A stretch of DNA of 34,068 bases from DASSKO01 sp035690425 (GTDB lineage Bacteria; Actinomycetota; Actinomycetes; Propionibacteriales; Nocardioidaceae). The notes beneath the pieces were generated by a model that saw only the letters and a list, made by a program, of their open reading frames with translations, had not been told where the DNA came from and did no database searches. The stretch lies in the NCBI GenBank assembly GCA_035690425.1, contig DASSKO010000156.1, positions 1 through 34,068 on the forward strand. The letters run 5' to 3'. Each line of letters opens with the position of its first letter. Within the stretch, counting starts at the first letter, position 1. This document shows, piece after piece, positions 14,220-22,700 of this stretch. The translations under genes and the position numbers were made by a program.

Positions 14220-14888
14220 TCAGTCGAAGATCGGGTCCCGGTCCCGGGTGCGTTTGAGCTCGTAGAACCCGTCGGTGCCCGCGACCAGGAGCACGCCGTC
14301 CCACAGCCGACCGGCAGCCTCGCCGCGTGGCGCGGGCGTGACGACCGGCCCGAAGAACGCGACGCCCTCGACGCTGATCACCGGAGTCCCCACGTCCATG
14401 CCCACCTGGTCCATGCCGGCGTGGTGGGACTTGCGCAGGACGTCATCGAGGTCGCTGGAGTCCATGGCGTCGGCCAACGACGTCGGCAGACCCGCCTCGG
14501 TGAGCGCGTCCTCGACGGTGGCGCGGTCCTTCTCGCGACCCTCGTTGTGAAAGCGGCGGCCCAGCGCCGTGTACAGCGGGCCGAGGACGCCGTCCCCGTG
14601 CTGCTCGGCGGCGGCGATGCAGACCCGCGCCGGACCCCACGCCTTGTCCATCAGGGCCCGGTAGTCCTCGGGAAGGTCCTTGTCCTGGTTGAGGTAGGCG
14701 AGGCTCATCACGTGCCACGACGGCGTGATGTCGCGCACCTGCTCGACCTCCAGCAGCCACCGTGACGACAGCCACGCCCACGGACAGATCGGGTCGAACC
14801 AGAAGTCGGCGACGGGGCGGGTGCCGCCGCCTCGGGGCTGACGGGCCGACTCCGTGGAGCCTCCCGGTTCGGTGCTGCGCTCACTCAT
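14220..14888 (-). CDS. DsbA-family protein of the Rv2466c (mycothiol-dependent nitroreductase) type
   Basis: 222 residues, thioredoxin-like fold with a helical insertion. Segments VADFWFDP, HVMSLAYLN, RKSHHAGMD, DVGTP and GVAFFGPV match Rv2466c of M. tuberculosis as I recall it; that enzyme uses mycothiol and activates nitro prodrugs. The N-terminus is extended by about 20 disordered residues. The active site reads Cys35-Pro-Trp-Ala38, so the second Cys of the CPWC motif is absent and the protein should act through one thiol. The start is the ATG at 14888 with GAGGAG 6 nt upstream. It diverges from pepN as in M. tuberculosis. Confidence 0.88.
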   Translation of the reverse strand: MSERSTEPGGSTESARQPRGGGTRPVADFWFDPICPWAWLSSRWLLEVEQVRDITPSWHVMSLAYLNQDKDLPEDYRALMDKAWGPARVCIAAAEQHGDGVLGPLYTALGRRFHNEGREKDRATVEDALTEAGLPTSLADAMDSSDLDDVLRKSHHAGMDQVGMDVGTPVISVEGVAFFGPVVTPAPRGEAAGRLWDGVLLVAGTDGFYELKRTRDRDPIFD

Positions 14889-15012
14889 TGACTACTCCTC
14901 GTTACGATCTGGCACACCATCGCGACGTGCCGTATGTCGGCCAACCGCCGTCAACACGGTCAGCGCCGGATTTGTTTCGTGCCCTTGAGCATGCCCATGC
15001 GAGGATGCGGCC

Positions 15013-17556
15013 ATGCCTGGCACAAACCTCACCCGCGACGAGGCGAGCGAGCGCGCCGCGCTGCTGACCGTCGACAGCTACGAGGTGGAGCTCGACCTGA
15101 CCACCGAGGCCACGTTCGGCTCCACCACCGTGATCCGGTTTCGGTGCGCAGACCCGGGCGCGGCGACCTTTGCCGACCTCGTCGGAGCAGACGTGCACGA
15201 CATCACGCTGAACGGACGGGCGCTCGCCCCTGCTACGGCGTACTCCGACGGCCGGATCCTTCTCGACGACCTCGAGGCGGAGAACGAGCTGCGGGTCGTG
15301 GCCGACTGCCGCTACAGCCGCACCGGGGAGGGGCTGCATCGCTTCGTCGACCCCGCCGACGGACGGGTCTACCTCTACTCGCAGTTCGAGGTCCCCGACG
15401 CACGGCGGGTGTTCACGACGTTCGAGCAGCCGGACCTGAAGTCTGTGTTCAGCTTCACCGTCGCCGCGCCGTCGCACTGGCAGGTCGTCTCGGTATCGCC
15501 GACCCCGGAGCCCGAGCAGGTCGGCGACGGTGTCTCGGTGTGGCGGTTCCCGCCGACCCCGGTGATGTCCACCTACGTCACCGCGCTGGTCGCCGGTGAC
15601 TACCACGTCGTCCGCGACACCCACACCGGCCGGGACGGCGACATCGGCCTCGGGATCTTCTGCCGGCAGTCCCTCGCCGAGTTCCTCGACGCCGACGAGA
15701 TCGTCAAGCTCACCCGGCAAGGGTTCGCGTTCTTCGAAGGCCTGTTCGACATGGCCTACCCGTTCGGCAAGTACGACCAGCTCTTCGTGCCGGAGTACAA
15801 CATGGGCGCGATGGAGAACATCGCCTGCGTGACGCTGCGCGACGAGTACATCTACCGCAGCCGGCAGACCGCCGCGGCGTACGAGAGCCGCTGCAACACG
15901 ATCCTGCACGAGATGGCACACATGTGGTTCGGCGACCTGGTCACGATGCGCTGGTGGGACGACCTCTGGCTCAACGAGTCGTTCGCGGAGTGGGCCTCGC
16001 ACCATGCCGCGTCGCTGGCCACCGAGTACGACGGGGCCTGGACCACGTTCTGCAACGCACGCAAGAACTGGGCCTACCGGCAGGACCAGCTGCCGTCGAC
16101 ACACCCGATCGCCGCCGACAACTTCGACCTCGAGGCGGTGGAGGTCAACTTCGACGGGATCACCTATGCCAAGGGCGCCTCTGCCCTGCGCCAGCTGGTG
16201 GCCTGGGTCGGCGTGGAGGAGTTCACCGCCGGCCTGCGCACCTACTTCGAGCAGCACGCCTACGGCAACACGGAGCTGGCCGACCTGCTGACCGCGCTCG
16301 AGCAGAGCTCTGGGCGTGAGCTGGGCCCGTGGAGCACGGAGTGGCTGGAGACGTCCGGCGTCAACACCATGCGGCCAGAGTTCGAGCTCGACGCCGACGA
16401 CAGGTTCACCTCCTTCGCCGTGGTGCAGACCGCCCACCCGGACTTCCCGACGCTGCGTCGGCACCGGATCGCGGTCGGCGTCTACGACCACGGCGCCGAC
16501 GGCCTGGTACGGCGCCACCGGCTCGAGATCGACGTCGAGGGCGAGCGCACCGCGGTGCCGGAGCTGCGCGGCGTGGCCCGTGGGGACCTCGTGCTGCTCA
16601 ACGACGACGACCTGAGCTACACCAAGATCCGGCTGGACGAGCGGTCACTGCACACAGTGGTCAGCCACATCGCCGACTTCCGCGACTCGCTGCCCCGCGC
16701 ACTCGCGTGGGGTGCTGCGCTGGACATGATGCGAGACGCCGAGATGACACCGAGCGACTTCGTCGACCTGGTCCTCGGCGGTATCGGCACCGAGTCCGAT
16801 CTCACCGCGGTGCAGTGGCTGCTGCGCCAGACCGAGTCGGTGGTCGGTGCCTACGTCGCGCCGGACAACCGGGCGGCGGTCGCCGGCCGGTGGGAGAGCG
16901 GGCTACGCGCCCTCCTCGATGCGGCGGCGCCGGGCAGCGACCACCAGCTCGCGCTGCTCCGGGCCCTCGCCGCGGCGACCCGGTCCCAGGAGTCAGCAGA
17001 TCTGCTGGCGCGGCTGCTCAGCGGGTCGGCGACGCTGGCAGGGCTGACCGTAGACACCGATCTGCGCTGGACGCTGGTGACCGGCCTGGCCCGCGTGGGC
17101 GCCATCGACGAGGCCGACATCGAGGCGGAGCTGGAGCGTGACAACACGATCTCCGGCCGTCAGCAGGCCGCGGCCGCGACGGCAGCGCGGCCGACGGCAG
17201 CGGCGAAGGACCGGGCGTGGAACGACGCGGTCGTGCGCGACGACGTGCCGAACGAGACGCAACGGATGATCGCGGCCTCGTTCCAGCGACCGGGGCAGGA
17301 GGAGGTGCTGCTGCCCTACGTCGATCGCTACCTGGAGCTGGCGAGTGGGGTGTGGGAGGCCAAGGGCACCCAGCTGGCGACCACGATCCTGCTCCTGCTC
17401 TTCCCCCGCGGCATCCCGACGCGCGAAGTCGCAGACAAGGTCGATGCCTGGCTGGACACCGCCCAGGCCAACCCGGCGGCACGCCGGCTGGTCCTGGAGG
17501 GACGCGCCGACCTCGAGCGGGCGCTGCGCGCGCAGCAGCGCGACGCACAGGCCTGA
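15013..17556 (+). CDS. pepN: Aminopeptidase N (M1 family)
   Basis: Zinc aminopeptidase with broad specificity; 847 residues, close to the actinobacterial PepN length. The substrate-binding GAMEN motif is at 265-269. The zinc site HEMAH spans 299-303 and the third ligand Glu322 follows in NESFAEW. An ERAP1-like helical C-terminal domain follows (about 530-847). There is no signal peptide, so it is cytoplasmic. I chose the ATG at 15013, with GAGGA 7 nt upstream. It diverges from the DsbA-like gene and corresponds to Rv2467. With the M18, S9 and Clp peptidases it makes the region rich in proteolysis. Confidence 0.95.
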   Translation: MPGTNLTRDEASERAALLTVDSYEVELDLTTEATFGSTTVIRFRCADPGAATFADLVGADVHDITLNGRALAPATAYSDGRILLDDLEAENELRVVADCRYSRTGEGLHRFVDPADGRVYLYSQFEVPDARRVFTTFEQPDLKSVFSFTVAAPSHWQVVSVSPTPEPEQVGDGVSVWRFPPTPVMSTYVTALVAGDYHVVRDTHTGRDGDIGLGIFCRQSLAEFLDADEIVKLTRQGFAFFEGLFDMAYPFGKYDQLFVPEYNMGAMENIACVTLRDEYIYRSRQTAAAYESRCNTILHEMAHMWFGDLVTMRWWDDLWLNESFAEWASHHAASLATEYDGAWTTFCNARKNWAYRQDQLPSTHPIAADNFDLEAVEVNFDGITYAKGASALRQLVAWVGVEEFTAGLRTYFEQHAYGNTELADLLTALEQSSGRELGPWSTEWLETSGVNTMRPEFELDADDRFTSFAVVQTAHPDFPTLRRHRIAVGVYDHGADGLVRRHRLEIDVEGERTAVPELRGVARGDLVLLNDDDLSYTKIRLDERSLHTVVSHIADFRDSLPRALAWGAALDMMRDAEMTPSDFVDLVLGGIGTESDLTAVQWLLRQTESVVGAYVAPDNRAAVAGRWESGLRALLDAAAPGSDHQLALLRALAAATRSQESADLLARLLSGSATLAGLTVDTDLRWTLVTGLARVGAIDEADIEAELERDNTISGRQQAAAATAARPTAAAKDRAWNDAVVRDDVPNETQRMIAASFQRPGQEEVLLPYVDRYLELASGVWEAKGTQLATTILLLLFPRGIPTREVADKVDAWLDTAQANPAARRLVLEGRADLERALRAQQRDAQA

Positions 17557-17615
17557 CCGACCGTCTCGGGGCGGCCTCACTCGGGCTGCACCACCCCGAC
17601 CACCGTGGCGACCGC

Positions 17616-18005
17616 TCAGCGGCTGTCGGAGTGCAGGGTCGGCGGTCGGCGCGCGTGCTCGGCCAGCTGCTGCAGACCGCGGGTGATACCTCCGACGAAG
17701 TCACCGGCGGCAAACGACGTCTGCATGCCCAGGGCAGCCAGGGCAACCTGGGAGTCGTCGAGATGGCGACGGATGAGCGGCCCGGTAACGATCTCCAGCT
17801 GCCGCGCCACCGGATCGACCAGCACCAGCACACTCAGCTCCGGCGCGGACAGACCGGCGTGCAGCCGGTCGGCGTACTCGCGGGGGTCGCCGTCGGACTC
17901 GTCGATGCAGACCGAGAAGTCGCAGTCAGCCAGTGCCTCGGCGCTGTCGACCGCCCGCTGGATCGCTCGGCGATCAGCCGGCGAGAGCAGCTCACCAGCG
18001 GGCAC
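17616..18005 (-). CDS. DUF5130 / TPM-like domain protein
   Basis: 129 residues, the likely counterpart of Rv2468c, which sits next to pepN in M. tuberculosis. A helical N-terminus (LLSPADRRAIQRAVDSAEAL) is followed by an alternating strand/helix fold (FSVCIDES, LSVLVLVDPVARQLEIVTG, RHLDDSQVALAALGMQTSF, FVGGITRGLQQLAEHARR). I chose the GTG at 18005 because GGAGG lies 5 nt upstream; the frame is open further but turns Arg/Ser-rich. It overlaps the end of the upstream membrane-protein gene by 14 nt, implying translational coupling. The biochemical function is unknown. Confidence 0.8.
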   Translation of the reverse strand: MPAGELLSPADRRAIQRAVDSAEALADCDFSVCIDESDGDPREYADRLHAGLSAPELSVLVLVDPVARQLEIVTGPLIRRHLDDSQVALAALGMQTSFAAGDFVGGITRGLQQLAEHARRPPTLHSDSR

Positions 18006-18366
18006 TTGCGCCTCCGGACTGCGCCGTTCCGCCCTCGAGCTCCCCGCGCGGCTGCTCGCCCCGCGGGTGCTGCGTGCGCGAGACCTCGTTGCCGAACCAG
18101 TCGGGCTCGGTCCACGAGGTGACTCCACGCTGCTGGCGGTCACCTCGGATCAGCGACGGCGCGAGCGTCAGCAACGCGATGGTAACGAACAGCGCCAGCG
18201 GTATCCCGACGAAGACCAGCAGCGCCGTCAGCGGCGACATCGGCGCGGGATCCTGCCAGCTCGCGGGCGTGTCGGCGAAGGCCGGCGAGGCGGCCAGCAG
18301 CACGGCTGCCGGGGCGGCCACCACGCTGACACGGGCGGCGCGGCGAAGAGCATCGGTGGTCGTCAC
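17992..18366 (-). CDS. Small exported membrane protein, function unknown
   Basis: 124 residues. A signal peptide is evident at 1-31 (RRAAR, then a hydrophobic core, cleavage after ASPAFA). A single transmembrane segment follows at about 46-70. The cytoplasmic tail is basic, then hydrophilic, and rich in Gly, Glu and Gln. I chose the GTG at 18366 because a TATCGT -10 box ends 7 nt upstream; a GTG at 18375 is an alternative. Its end overlaps the DUF5130 gene by 14 nt, so the two products may work together at the membrane (inference). I do not recognise a family. Confidence 0.72.
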   Translation of the reverse strand: MTTTDALRRAARVSVVAAPAAVLLAASPAFADTPASWQDPAPMSPLTALLVFVGIPLALFVTIALLTLAPSLIRGDRQQRGVTSWTEPDWFGNEVSRTQHPRGEQPRGELEGGTAQSGGASARW

Positions 18367-18373
18367 GGGCACC

Positions 18374-18379
18374 ACGATA
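18374..18379 (-). promoter_or_regulatory. Candidate -10 box of the small membrane protein gene (leaderless)
   Basis: TATCGT on the minus strand, 7 nt before the GTG at 18366. Confidence 0.45.
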
Positions 18380-18442
18380 CCGATTGGCCGCACGGGGCCG
18401 CACAGGGGCAGAACCGAGCGTAGAACCGCGCCGTGCTCGACA

Positions 18443-18448
18443 TACACT
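18443..18448 (+). promoter_or_regulatory. Candidate -10 box of the S9 peptidase gene (leaderless)
   Basis: TACACT, 7 nt before the ATG at 18456. Confidence 0.5.
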
Positions 18449-18455
18449 CGGCGCG

Positions 18456-20549
18456 ATGAGCGCCACCGAGCACATCCCGCCGTACCCGGCTGCCCGCCGC
18501 GCGCAGTGCGAGGAGGAGGTGCACGGCGAACGCATCGCCGATCCGTACCGCTGGCTCGAGGCCCCCGCCAGCGTCGAGACCACGGAGTGGCTGGCCGCGC
18601 AGGCCGACCTGCTCGAGCGACATCGCAGCCAGTGGACCAGCCGCGAGCACTTCCGCGACAGCCTCGACGCGCTGATGCGCACCGGCTTCCACGGGCCACC
18701 TTCGTGGCGCGGCGCACGGTGCTTCTTCGTCCGGCGCACCGCCGACCAGGAGCACGGCGTCCTGCACACGGTCGATCCCGACGGCACCGAGCGCGTGCTC
18801 GTCGACCCCATCGCGCTCGACCCGGCGGGCACGACCACGCTCGACGCCTGGAGCCCGAGCCCGGACGGAGCGCTGGTGGCCTACCAGCTGTCGGAGTCGG
18901 GCACCGAGGAGTCGGCGATCCGCGTCCTCGACGTGGACAGCGGCGAGGTCGTCGACGGCCCGGTCCCGCGGACGCGGATGTCTCCCATCGCCTGGCTGCC
19001 CGACGCCAGTGCCTTCTACTACGTCCGCCGGCTCGATCCGGCGACGGTGCCCGGTGACGAGGAGCAGTACCACCGCCGGGTTTGGCTGCACCGGCTCGGC
19101 ACGGAGCCCGGCCGCGACCCGGTGATCTTCGGCGAGGGCCGTGACAAGGAGTTCGTCTGGGGCGTCTCACTGAGCCGGGACGGCCGCTGGCTCGTCGTCA
19201 GTGGTGCACGCGGCACCGATCCTCGCAACGACGTCTACCTCGCCGACCTCGCGGACGGACGGTGGGAGTCGCCCGCGTTCGTCGCGATCCAGCAGGACGT
19301 GGACGCCCGCACAGCCGCCGGCGTCGGCATCGACGGCCGAATGTATGTCTGGACCGACCGCGGCGCCCCGCGTGGGCGGCTGCTGGTCGCCGACCCCGAG
19401 GCGCCGCATCGATGGCAACCGCTCGTCGACGAGGACCCCGAGGCGGTGCTGACCGGCTTCGCCGTGCTCGACGACCTCGACACGCCGATGCTGGCGGTGT
19501 CGTGGACTCGGCACGCGGTGGCCGAGATCAGCCTGCACGATCTGGCCGACGGCACCCGTCGCGGCGCCATCGACCTGCCCGGGCTCGGCACCACCGGCGA
19601 CCTCGTGACGCGCTACCACGGTGGTCACGAGATGTGGTTCAGCTACACCGACCACGTGACGCCGCCGCACATCCAGCGCTTCGACGCCCGCACCGGCGAC
19701 GTCGACGACTGGGCCGGCCCACCCGGTGGGTCACCGGACACCACCGGCATCCGGGCGCGGCTCGTCGACTACCCGTCGTACGACGGGACCAGCGTCCGGA
19801 TGTTTCTCCTCGGCCGCGACGATCTGAGCGGACCGGCCCCCACCATCCTCTACGGGTACGGCGGCTTCGGGATCTCGATGACGCCAGGCTACTCCGCCGG
19901 CATCGTCTCGTGGGTGCGCGCCGGCGGCGTCTACGCGATCGGCTGCCTGCGCGGCGGGGGCGAGGAGGGCGAGGACTGGCACCGCGCCGGGATGCTGACC
20001 GGCAAGCAGCGGGTGTTCGACGACCTGCACGCAGCCGCTGAGTGGCTGGTGGACGAGGGCGTGACCACATCGGCCCGCCTCGGCATCTCCGGTGGCTCCA
20101 ACGGCGGGCTGCTCGTGGGTGCTGCGCTGACCCAACGCCCCGACCTCTACCGGTCGGTCGTGTGCTCGGCACCGCTGCTCGACATGGCCCGGTTTGAGCT
20201 GCACGGCCTCGGCCGGTTCTGGTCCGGGGAGTACGGCACCGCCGCCGACGCCGACCAGCTGCGCACCCTGCTGACGTACTCGCCCTACCACCGGGTGCGG
20301 CCTGGGTCAGCGTACCCAGCGACGCTGTTCACCGTGTTCGGGTCCGACACCCGGGTGGACCCGCTGCACGCCCGCAAGATGTGCGCGGCGTTGCAGTCGG
20401 CCACGTCCGCCGGCCCGATAACCCACCCGGTGCTGCTCCGCGTCGAGAGTGAGGTCGGACACGGCGCGCGGTCGGTGTCCCGCTCGGTCGACCTCGGTGC
20501 CGACACTTTGGCCTTCCATGCGCGGCACTGCGGTTTGAACCCCCGCTGA
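18456..20549 (+). CDS. S9 family prolyl oligopeptidase
   Basis: Serine oligopeptidase cleaving short peptides after proline or a related residue; 697 residues. The N-terminus (RIADPYRWLE) leads into a seven-bladed propeller (about 75-410) that gates the active site. The C-terminal alpha/beta-hydrolase domain has the nucleophile Ser548 in GGSNGG, an acid in the SDTRVDPLH segment and a His in the VGHG segment. RGGGEEGEDWH is characteristic of S9A. There is no signal peptide. I chose the ATG at 18456 over an upstream in-frame start because a TACACT box lies 7 nt before it. The mscS-like gene begins 20 nt after its stop. Confidence 0.92.
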   Translation: MSATEHIPPYPAARRAQCEEEVHGERIADPYRWLEAPASVETTEWLAAQADLLERHRSQWTSREHFRDSLDALMRTGFHGPPSWRGARCFFVRRTADQEHGVLHTVDPDGTERVLVDPIALDPAGTTTLDAWSPSPDGALVAYQLSESGTEESAIRVLDVDSGEVVDGPVPRTRMSPIAWLPDASAFYYVRRLDPATVPGDEEQYHRRVWLHRLGTEPGRDPVIFGEGRDKEFVWGVSLSRDGRWLVVSGARGTDPRNDVYLADLADGRWESPAFVAIQQDVDARTAAGVGIDGRMYVWTDRGAPRGRLLVADPEAPHRWQPLVDEDPEAVLTGFAVLDDLDTPMLAVSWTRHAVAEISLHDLADGTRRGAIDLPGLGTTGDLVTRYHGGHEMWFSYTDHVTPPHIQRFDARTGDVDDWAGPPGGSPDTTGIRARLVDYPSYDGTSVRMFLLGRDDLSGPAPTILYGYGGFGISMTPGYSAGIVSWVRAGGVYAIGCLRGGGEEGEDWHRAGMLTGKQRVFDDLHAAAEWLVDEGVTTSARLGISGGSNGGLLVGAALTQRPDLYRSVVCSAPLLDMARFELHGLGRFWSGEYGTAADADQLRTLLTYSPYHRVRPGSAYPATLFTVFGSDTRVDPLHARKMCAALQSATSAGPITHPVLLRVESEVGHGARSVSRSVDLGADTLAFHARHCGLNPR

Positions 20550-20557
20550 TCATTTCG

Positions 20558-20563
20558 TACGTT
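20558..20563 (+). promoter_or_regulatory. Candidate -10 box of the mscS-like gene (leaderless)
   Basis: TACGTT in the 20-bp gap after the S9 peptidase gene, 6 nt before the GTG start. It suggests an independent promoter despite the close spacing. Confidence 0.45.
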
Positions 20564-20569
20564 CGCTGC

Positions 20570-21610
20570 GTGCTGTCCCCCACCGACCTCCCCGACCAAC
20601 TGGCCCAGACCGAGGTTCCCGAGCAGTTCGCCTGCCAGAACGGCGACTACTGGTGCGGCCGGGTCCTGGACTGGACCGGCAGCGAGTGGCTCGCCGGCGC
20701 GGCCAACTGGCTGGTCGCCAAGCCGTTGCACATCATCGGGCTGATCGCTCTTGCGGTCGCGATCAGGTGGGTGGCCCACAAGCTGATCGACCGGTTGTCG
20801 AAGCGGGCCGCCGAGGGGTCGGTCCCCGGTGTGATCCAGCGCGGGAAGACCCGGCAGTCGATCCTGGAGTCGTCGCGCATCGCCAGCGAGCGCCGACATC
20901 AGCGCGCGACGACCATGGCCTCGCTGCTCAAGAGCATCGTGACCGGCGTCGTGTTCACGATCATCATGATCATGGTCATCGACGTGCTCGGCTACAACGT
21001 CGCGCCGCTGATCGCCAGCGCCGGCATCGTCGGCGTGGCCCTCGGTTTCGGCGCGCAGTCGCTGGTCAAGGACTTCATCTCCGGCATCTTCATGATCCTC
21101 GAGGACCAGTACGGCGTGGGAGACGTCGTCGACGTCGGCGAGGCCGTCGGTGAGATCGAGGCCGTCGGGCTGCGCATCACCCGGCTGCGCGACATCGACG
21201 GCACGGTGTGGTACGTCCGCAACGGGGAGATCCTCCGCGTCGGCAACATGAGCCAGAACTGGGCCCGCACCGTGCTCGACATCCGGGTGGCCTACGGCGA
21301 GAACCTGGACCGGGTCCGAGACCTGCTGCGGGAGGAGGCACACCAACTGTGGGACGACCCCGAGCACCGGGGACTCATCCTGGAAGAGCCCGAGGTCTGG
21401 GGCGTGCAGAGCCTCGATCCCGAGTCGGTCCTGATGCGCGTCGTGCTGAAGACGGCACCGCTGGAGCAGTGGGGGGTCGCCCGCACGATGCGCGAGCGGA
21501 TCAAGGAGCGCTTCGACACCGAGGGCATCGAGATGCCGCTGCCCCAGCGCGTGCTCTGGAACCGCGACGCCTCGACCAGCCCGCCGGAGCAGTCGGACAT
21601 CGTGCGCTAG
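20570..21610 (+). CDS. MscS-family mechanosensitive channel
   Basis: 346 residues. Three hydrophobic segments lie at about 52-72, 118-140 and 141-160. The last is the pore-lining helix with a small-residue pattern ending in GVALGFGAQSLVKDFISG, the MscS signature. A beta domain and an alpha/beta C-terminal domain form the cytoplasmic vestibule. The stretch between the first two helices is long and basic. Such channels release solutes on hypo-osmotic shock. The start is a GTG 6 nt after a TACGTT box. It ends against a strong double palindrome. Confidence 0.92.
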   Translation: MLSPTDLPDQLAQTEVPEQFACQNGDYWCGRVLDWTGSEWLAGAANWLVAKPLHIIGLIALAVAIRWVAHKLIDRLSKRAAEGSVPGVIQRGKTRQSILESSRIASERRHQRATTMASLLKSIVTGVVFTIIMIMVIDVLGYNVAPLIASAGIVGVALGFGAQSLVKDFISGIFMILEDQYGVGDVVDVGEAVGEIEAVGLRITRLRDIDGTVWYVRNGEILRVGNMSQNWARTVLDIRVAYGENLDRVRDLLREEAHQLWDDPEHRGLILEEPEVWGVQSLDPESVLMRVVLKTAPLEQWGVARTMRERIKERFDTEGIEMPLPQRVLWNRDASTSPPEQSDIVR

Positions 21611-21635
21611 TCCGCTGCACTGGTCCGCGACAGCA

Positions 21636-21668
21636 AGGTTTGGCACGGGGTGGCCCCGTGCCAAACCT
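21636..21668. terminator. Perfect palindromic hairpin after the mscS-like gene
   Basis: 15-bp perfect arms (AGGTTTGGCACGGGG and its complement) with a TGG loop. It is one of two adjacent structures in the gap between convergent mscS and osmC genes. No T-tract. Confidence 0.65.
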
Positions 21669-21694
21669 ATTGGCGCGGGGCCACCCCGTGCCAA
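21640..21694. repeat. Inverted pair of 25-bp palindromic elements
   Basis: Positions 21640-21664 and 21670-21694 are reverse complements with one difference, separated by ACCTA. Each copy is itself a palindrome. The DNA or RNA can therefore fold as two short hairpins or as one 25-bp hairpin. Confidence 0.8.
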
Positions 21695-21695
21695 T
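21669..21695. terminator. Second adjacent palindromic hairpin
   Basis: 12-bp arms ATTGGCGCGGGG and CCCCGTGCCAAT (one G-T pair) with a CCA loop, abutting the previous hairpin with no spacer. Its core is an inverted copy of the first. Confidence 0.6.
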
Positions 21696-21748
21696 CGACG
21701 CGGCGCAAATCGACGCCATCGGACTCGGACGTGCCGTACGGGACGGGG

Positions 21749-22174
21749 TCAGGCCAGGGCGGCGTCCACCGTGATCGGGACGGCCTTCAGCGCCTGGGAC
21801 ACCGGGCAGCCGTCCTTGGCGCCCTCCGCGGCCTTGGCGAAGGCCTCGTTGTCCATTCCCTCGACCCGGCCACGCACGGTCAGCCTGATGCCAGTGATGC
21901 CTTCGCCTGCGACGAAGTCGACGTCAGCCTCGGTGTCCAGTGCCTGCGGGGGTGAACCGGCGTCGTTCAGCGCCTTCGAGAACGCCATGTTGAAGCAGGC
22001 CGAGTGCGCGGCCGCGATCAACTCCTCCGGGCTGGTCTTGCCACCCGGCTCCTTGGTGCGGGCGGCCCAGGTGACGTCGTAGCTGCCAAGGCCAGACGAT
22101 TGCAGCGAAACCTTGCCGGCCCCCTCGAACAGCGAACCTTCCCAGTGCGCCGCGGCGGTGCGGGTCGTAGCCAT
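21749..22174 (-). CDS. OsmC/Ohr-family organic peroxidase
   Basis: Thiol peroxidase that reduces organic hydroperoxides; 141 residues, cytoplasmic. The two family cysteines are Cys60 (AAHSACFNMA) and Cys123 (DGCPVSQAL), with the conserved SPEEL segment at 48-52. The opening HWEGSLFEGAGKVSL is OsmC-like rather than Ohr-like. Two ATGs lie 6 nt apart. GAGGAG abuts the first but is 6 nt from the second, so I chose 22174. It is divergent from glbO across about 100 bp; both may serve in oxidative or nitrosative stress. Confidence 0.93.
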   Translation of the reverse strand: MATTRTAAAHWEGSLFEGAGKVSLQSSGLGSYDVTWAARTKEPGGKTSPEELIAAAHSACFNMAFSKALNDAGSPPQALDTEADVDFVAGEGITGIRLTVRGRVEGMDNEAFAKAAEGAKDGCPVSQALKAVPITVDAALA

Positions 22175-22281
22175 GCTCATCTCCTCAAGTTCGGAACGTA
22201 TGTGCGCCTACCCGCGCAATCCTGCCTGAACCCCCGCAACCGGTGTGCGGCCGGTCTGGGCCGGGTTGTCACAATGGTGGG

Positions 22282-22680
22282 GTGACTGAGGCGCGCGGAG
22301 AGCAGATGAGCAAGTACGACGCGATGGGCGGTCACGACTTCTTCGTCCGCCTGGTGCATGACTTCTACGCGGGCGTCGCCGGTGATCCCGTGCTGCGCGC
22401 CATGTACCCCGAGGAGGACCTGGGACCGGCGGAACAGCGGTTCCGGATGTTCCTGGAGCAGTACTGGGGCGGGCCGACGGCGTACTCGGAGCAGCGCGGG
22501 CACCCCCGGCTGCGGATGCGGCATGCGCCGTTCAAGGTGACGCCGGCCGCGAAGGAACGCTGGCTGACCCACATGCGCGCCGCGGTGGACCAGCAGTCGC
22601 TGCCGCCGGACCTCGAGGCTGAGCTGTGGGGCTACTTCGAGTACGCCGCGCAGTCGATGGTGAACACCCTCGAGGAGTAG
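22282..22680 (+). CDS. glbO: Group II truncated haemoglobin (GlbO type)
   Basis: Haem protein binding O2/NO, 132 residues from the GTG at 22282. Key positions match M. tuberculosis GlbO: Tyr29 (B10), Tyr42 (CD1, MYPEED), proximal His81 (RMRHAPF) and Trp94 (G8). The motif FLEQYWGGP...YSEQRGHPRLRMRHAPF is diagnostic. The start is uncertain. The GTG lies 6 nt after CACAAT, a degenerate -10 box, while an ATG at 22306 has GGAG 5 nt upstream and gives 124 residues. GlbO is the last member of the conserved mycobacterial block (Rv2470). Confidence 0.93.
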   Translation: MTEARGEQMSKYDAMGGHDFFVRLVHDFYAGVAGDPVLRAMYPEEDLGPAEQRFRMFLEQYWGGPTAYSEQRGHPRLRMRHAPFKVTPAAKERWLTHMRAAVDQQSLPPDLEAELWGYFEYAAQSMVNTLEE

Positions 22681-22700
22681 CAAGTCGGTGGACGCGGCCG

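Noticed and set aside
22243..22281. Upstream extension of GlbO by 13 residues.
   Set aside because: The added residues resemble no globin N-terminus; the GTG at 22282 and the ATG at 22306 are both better supported.
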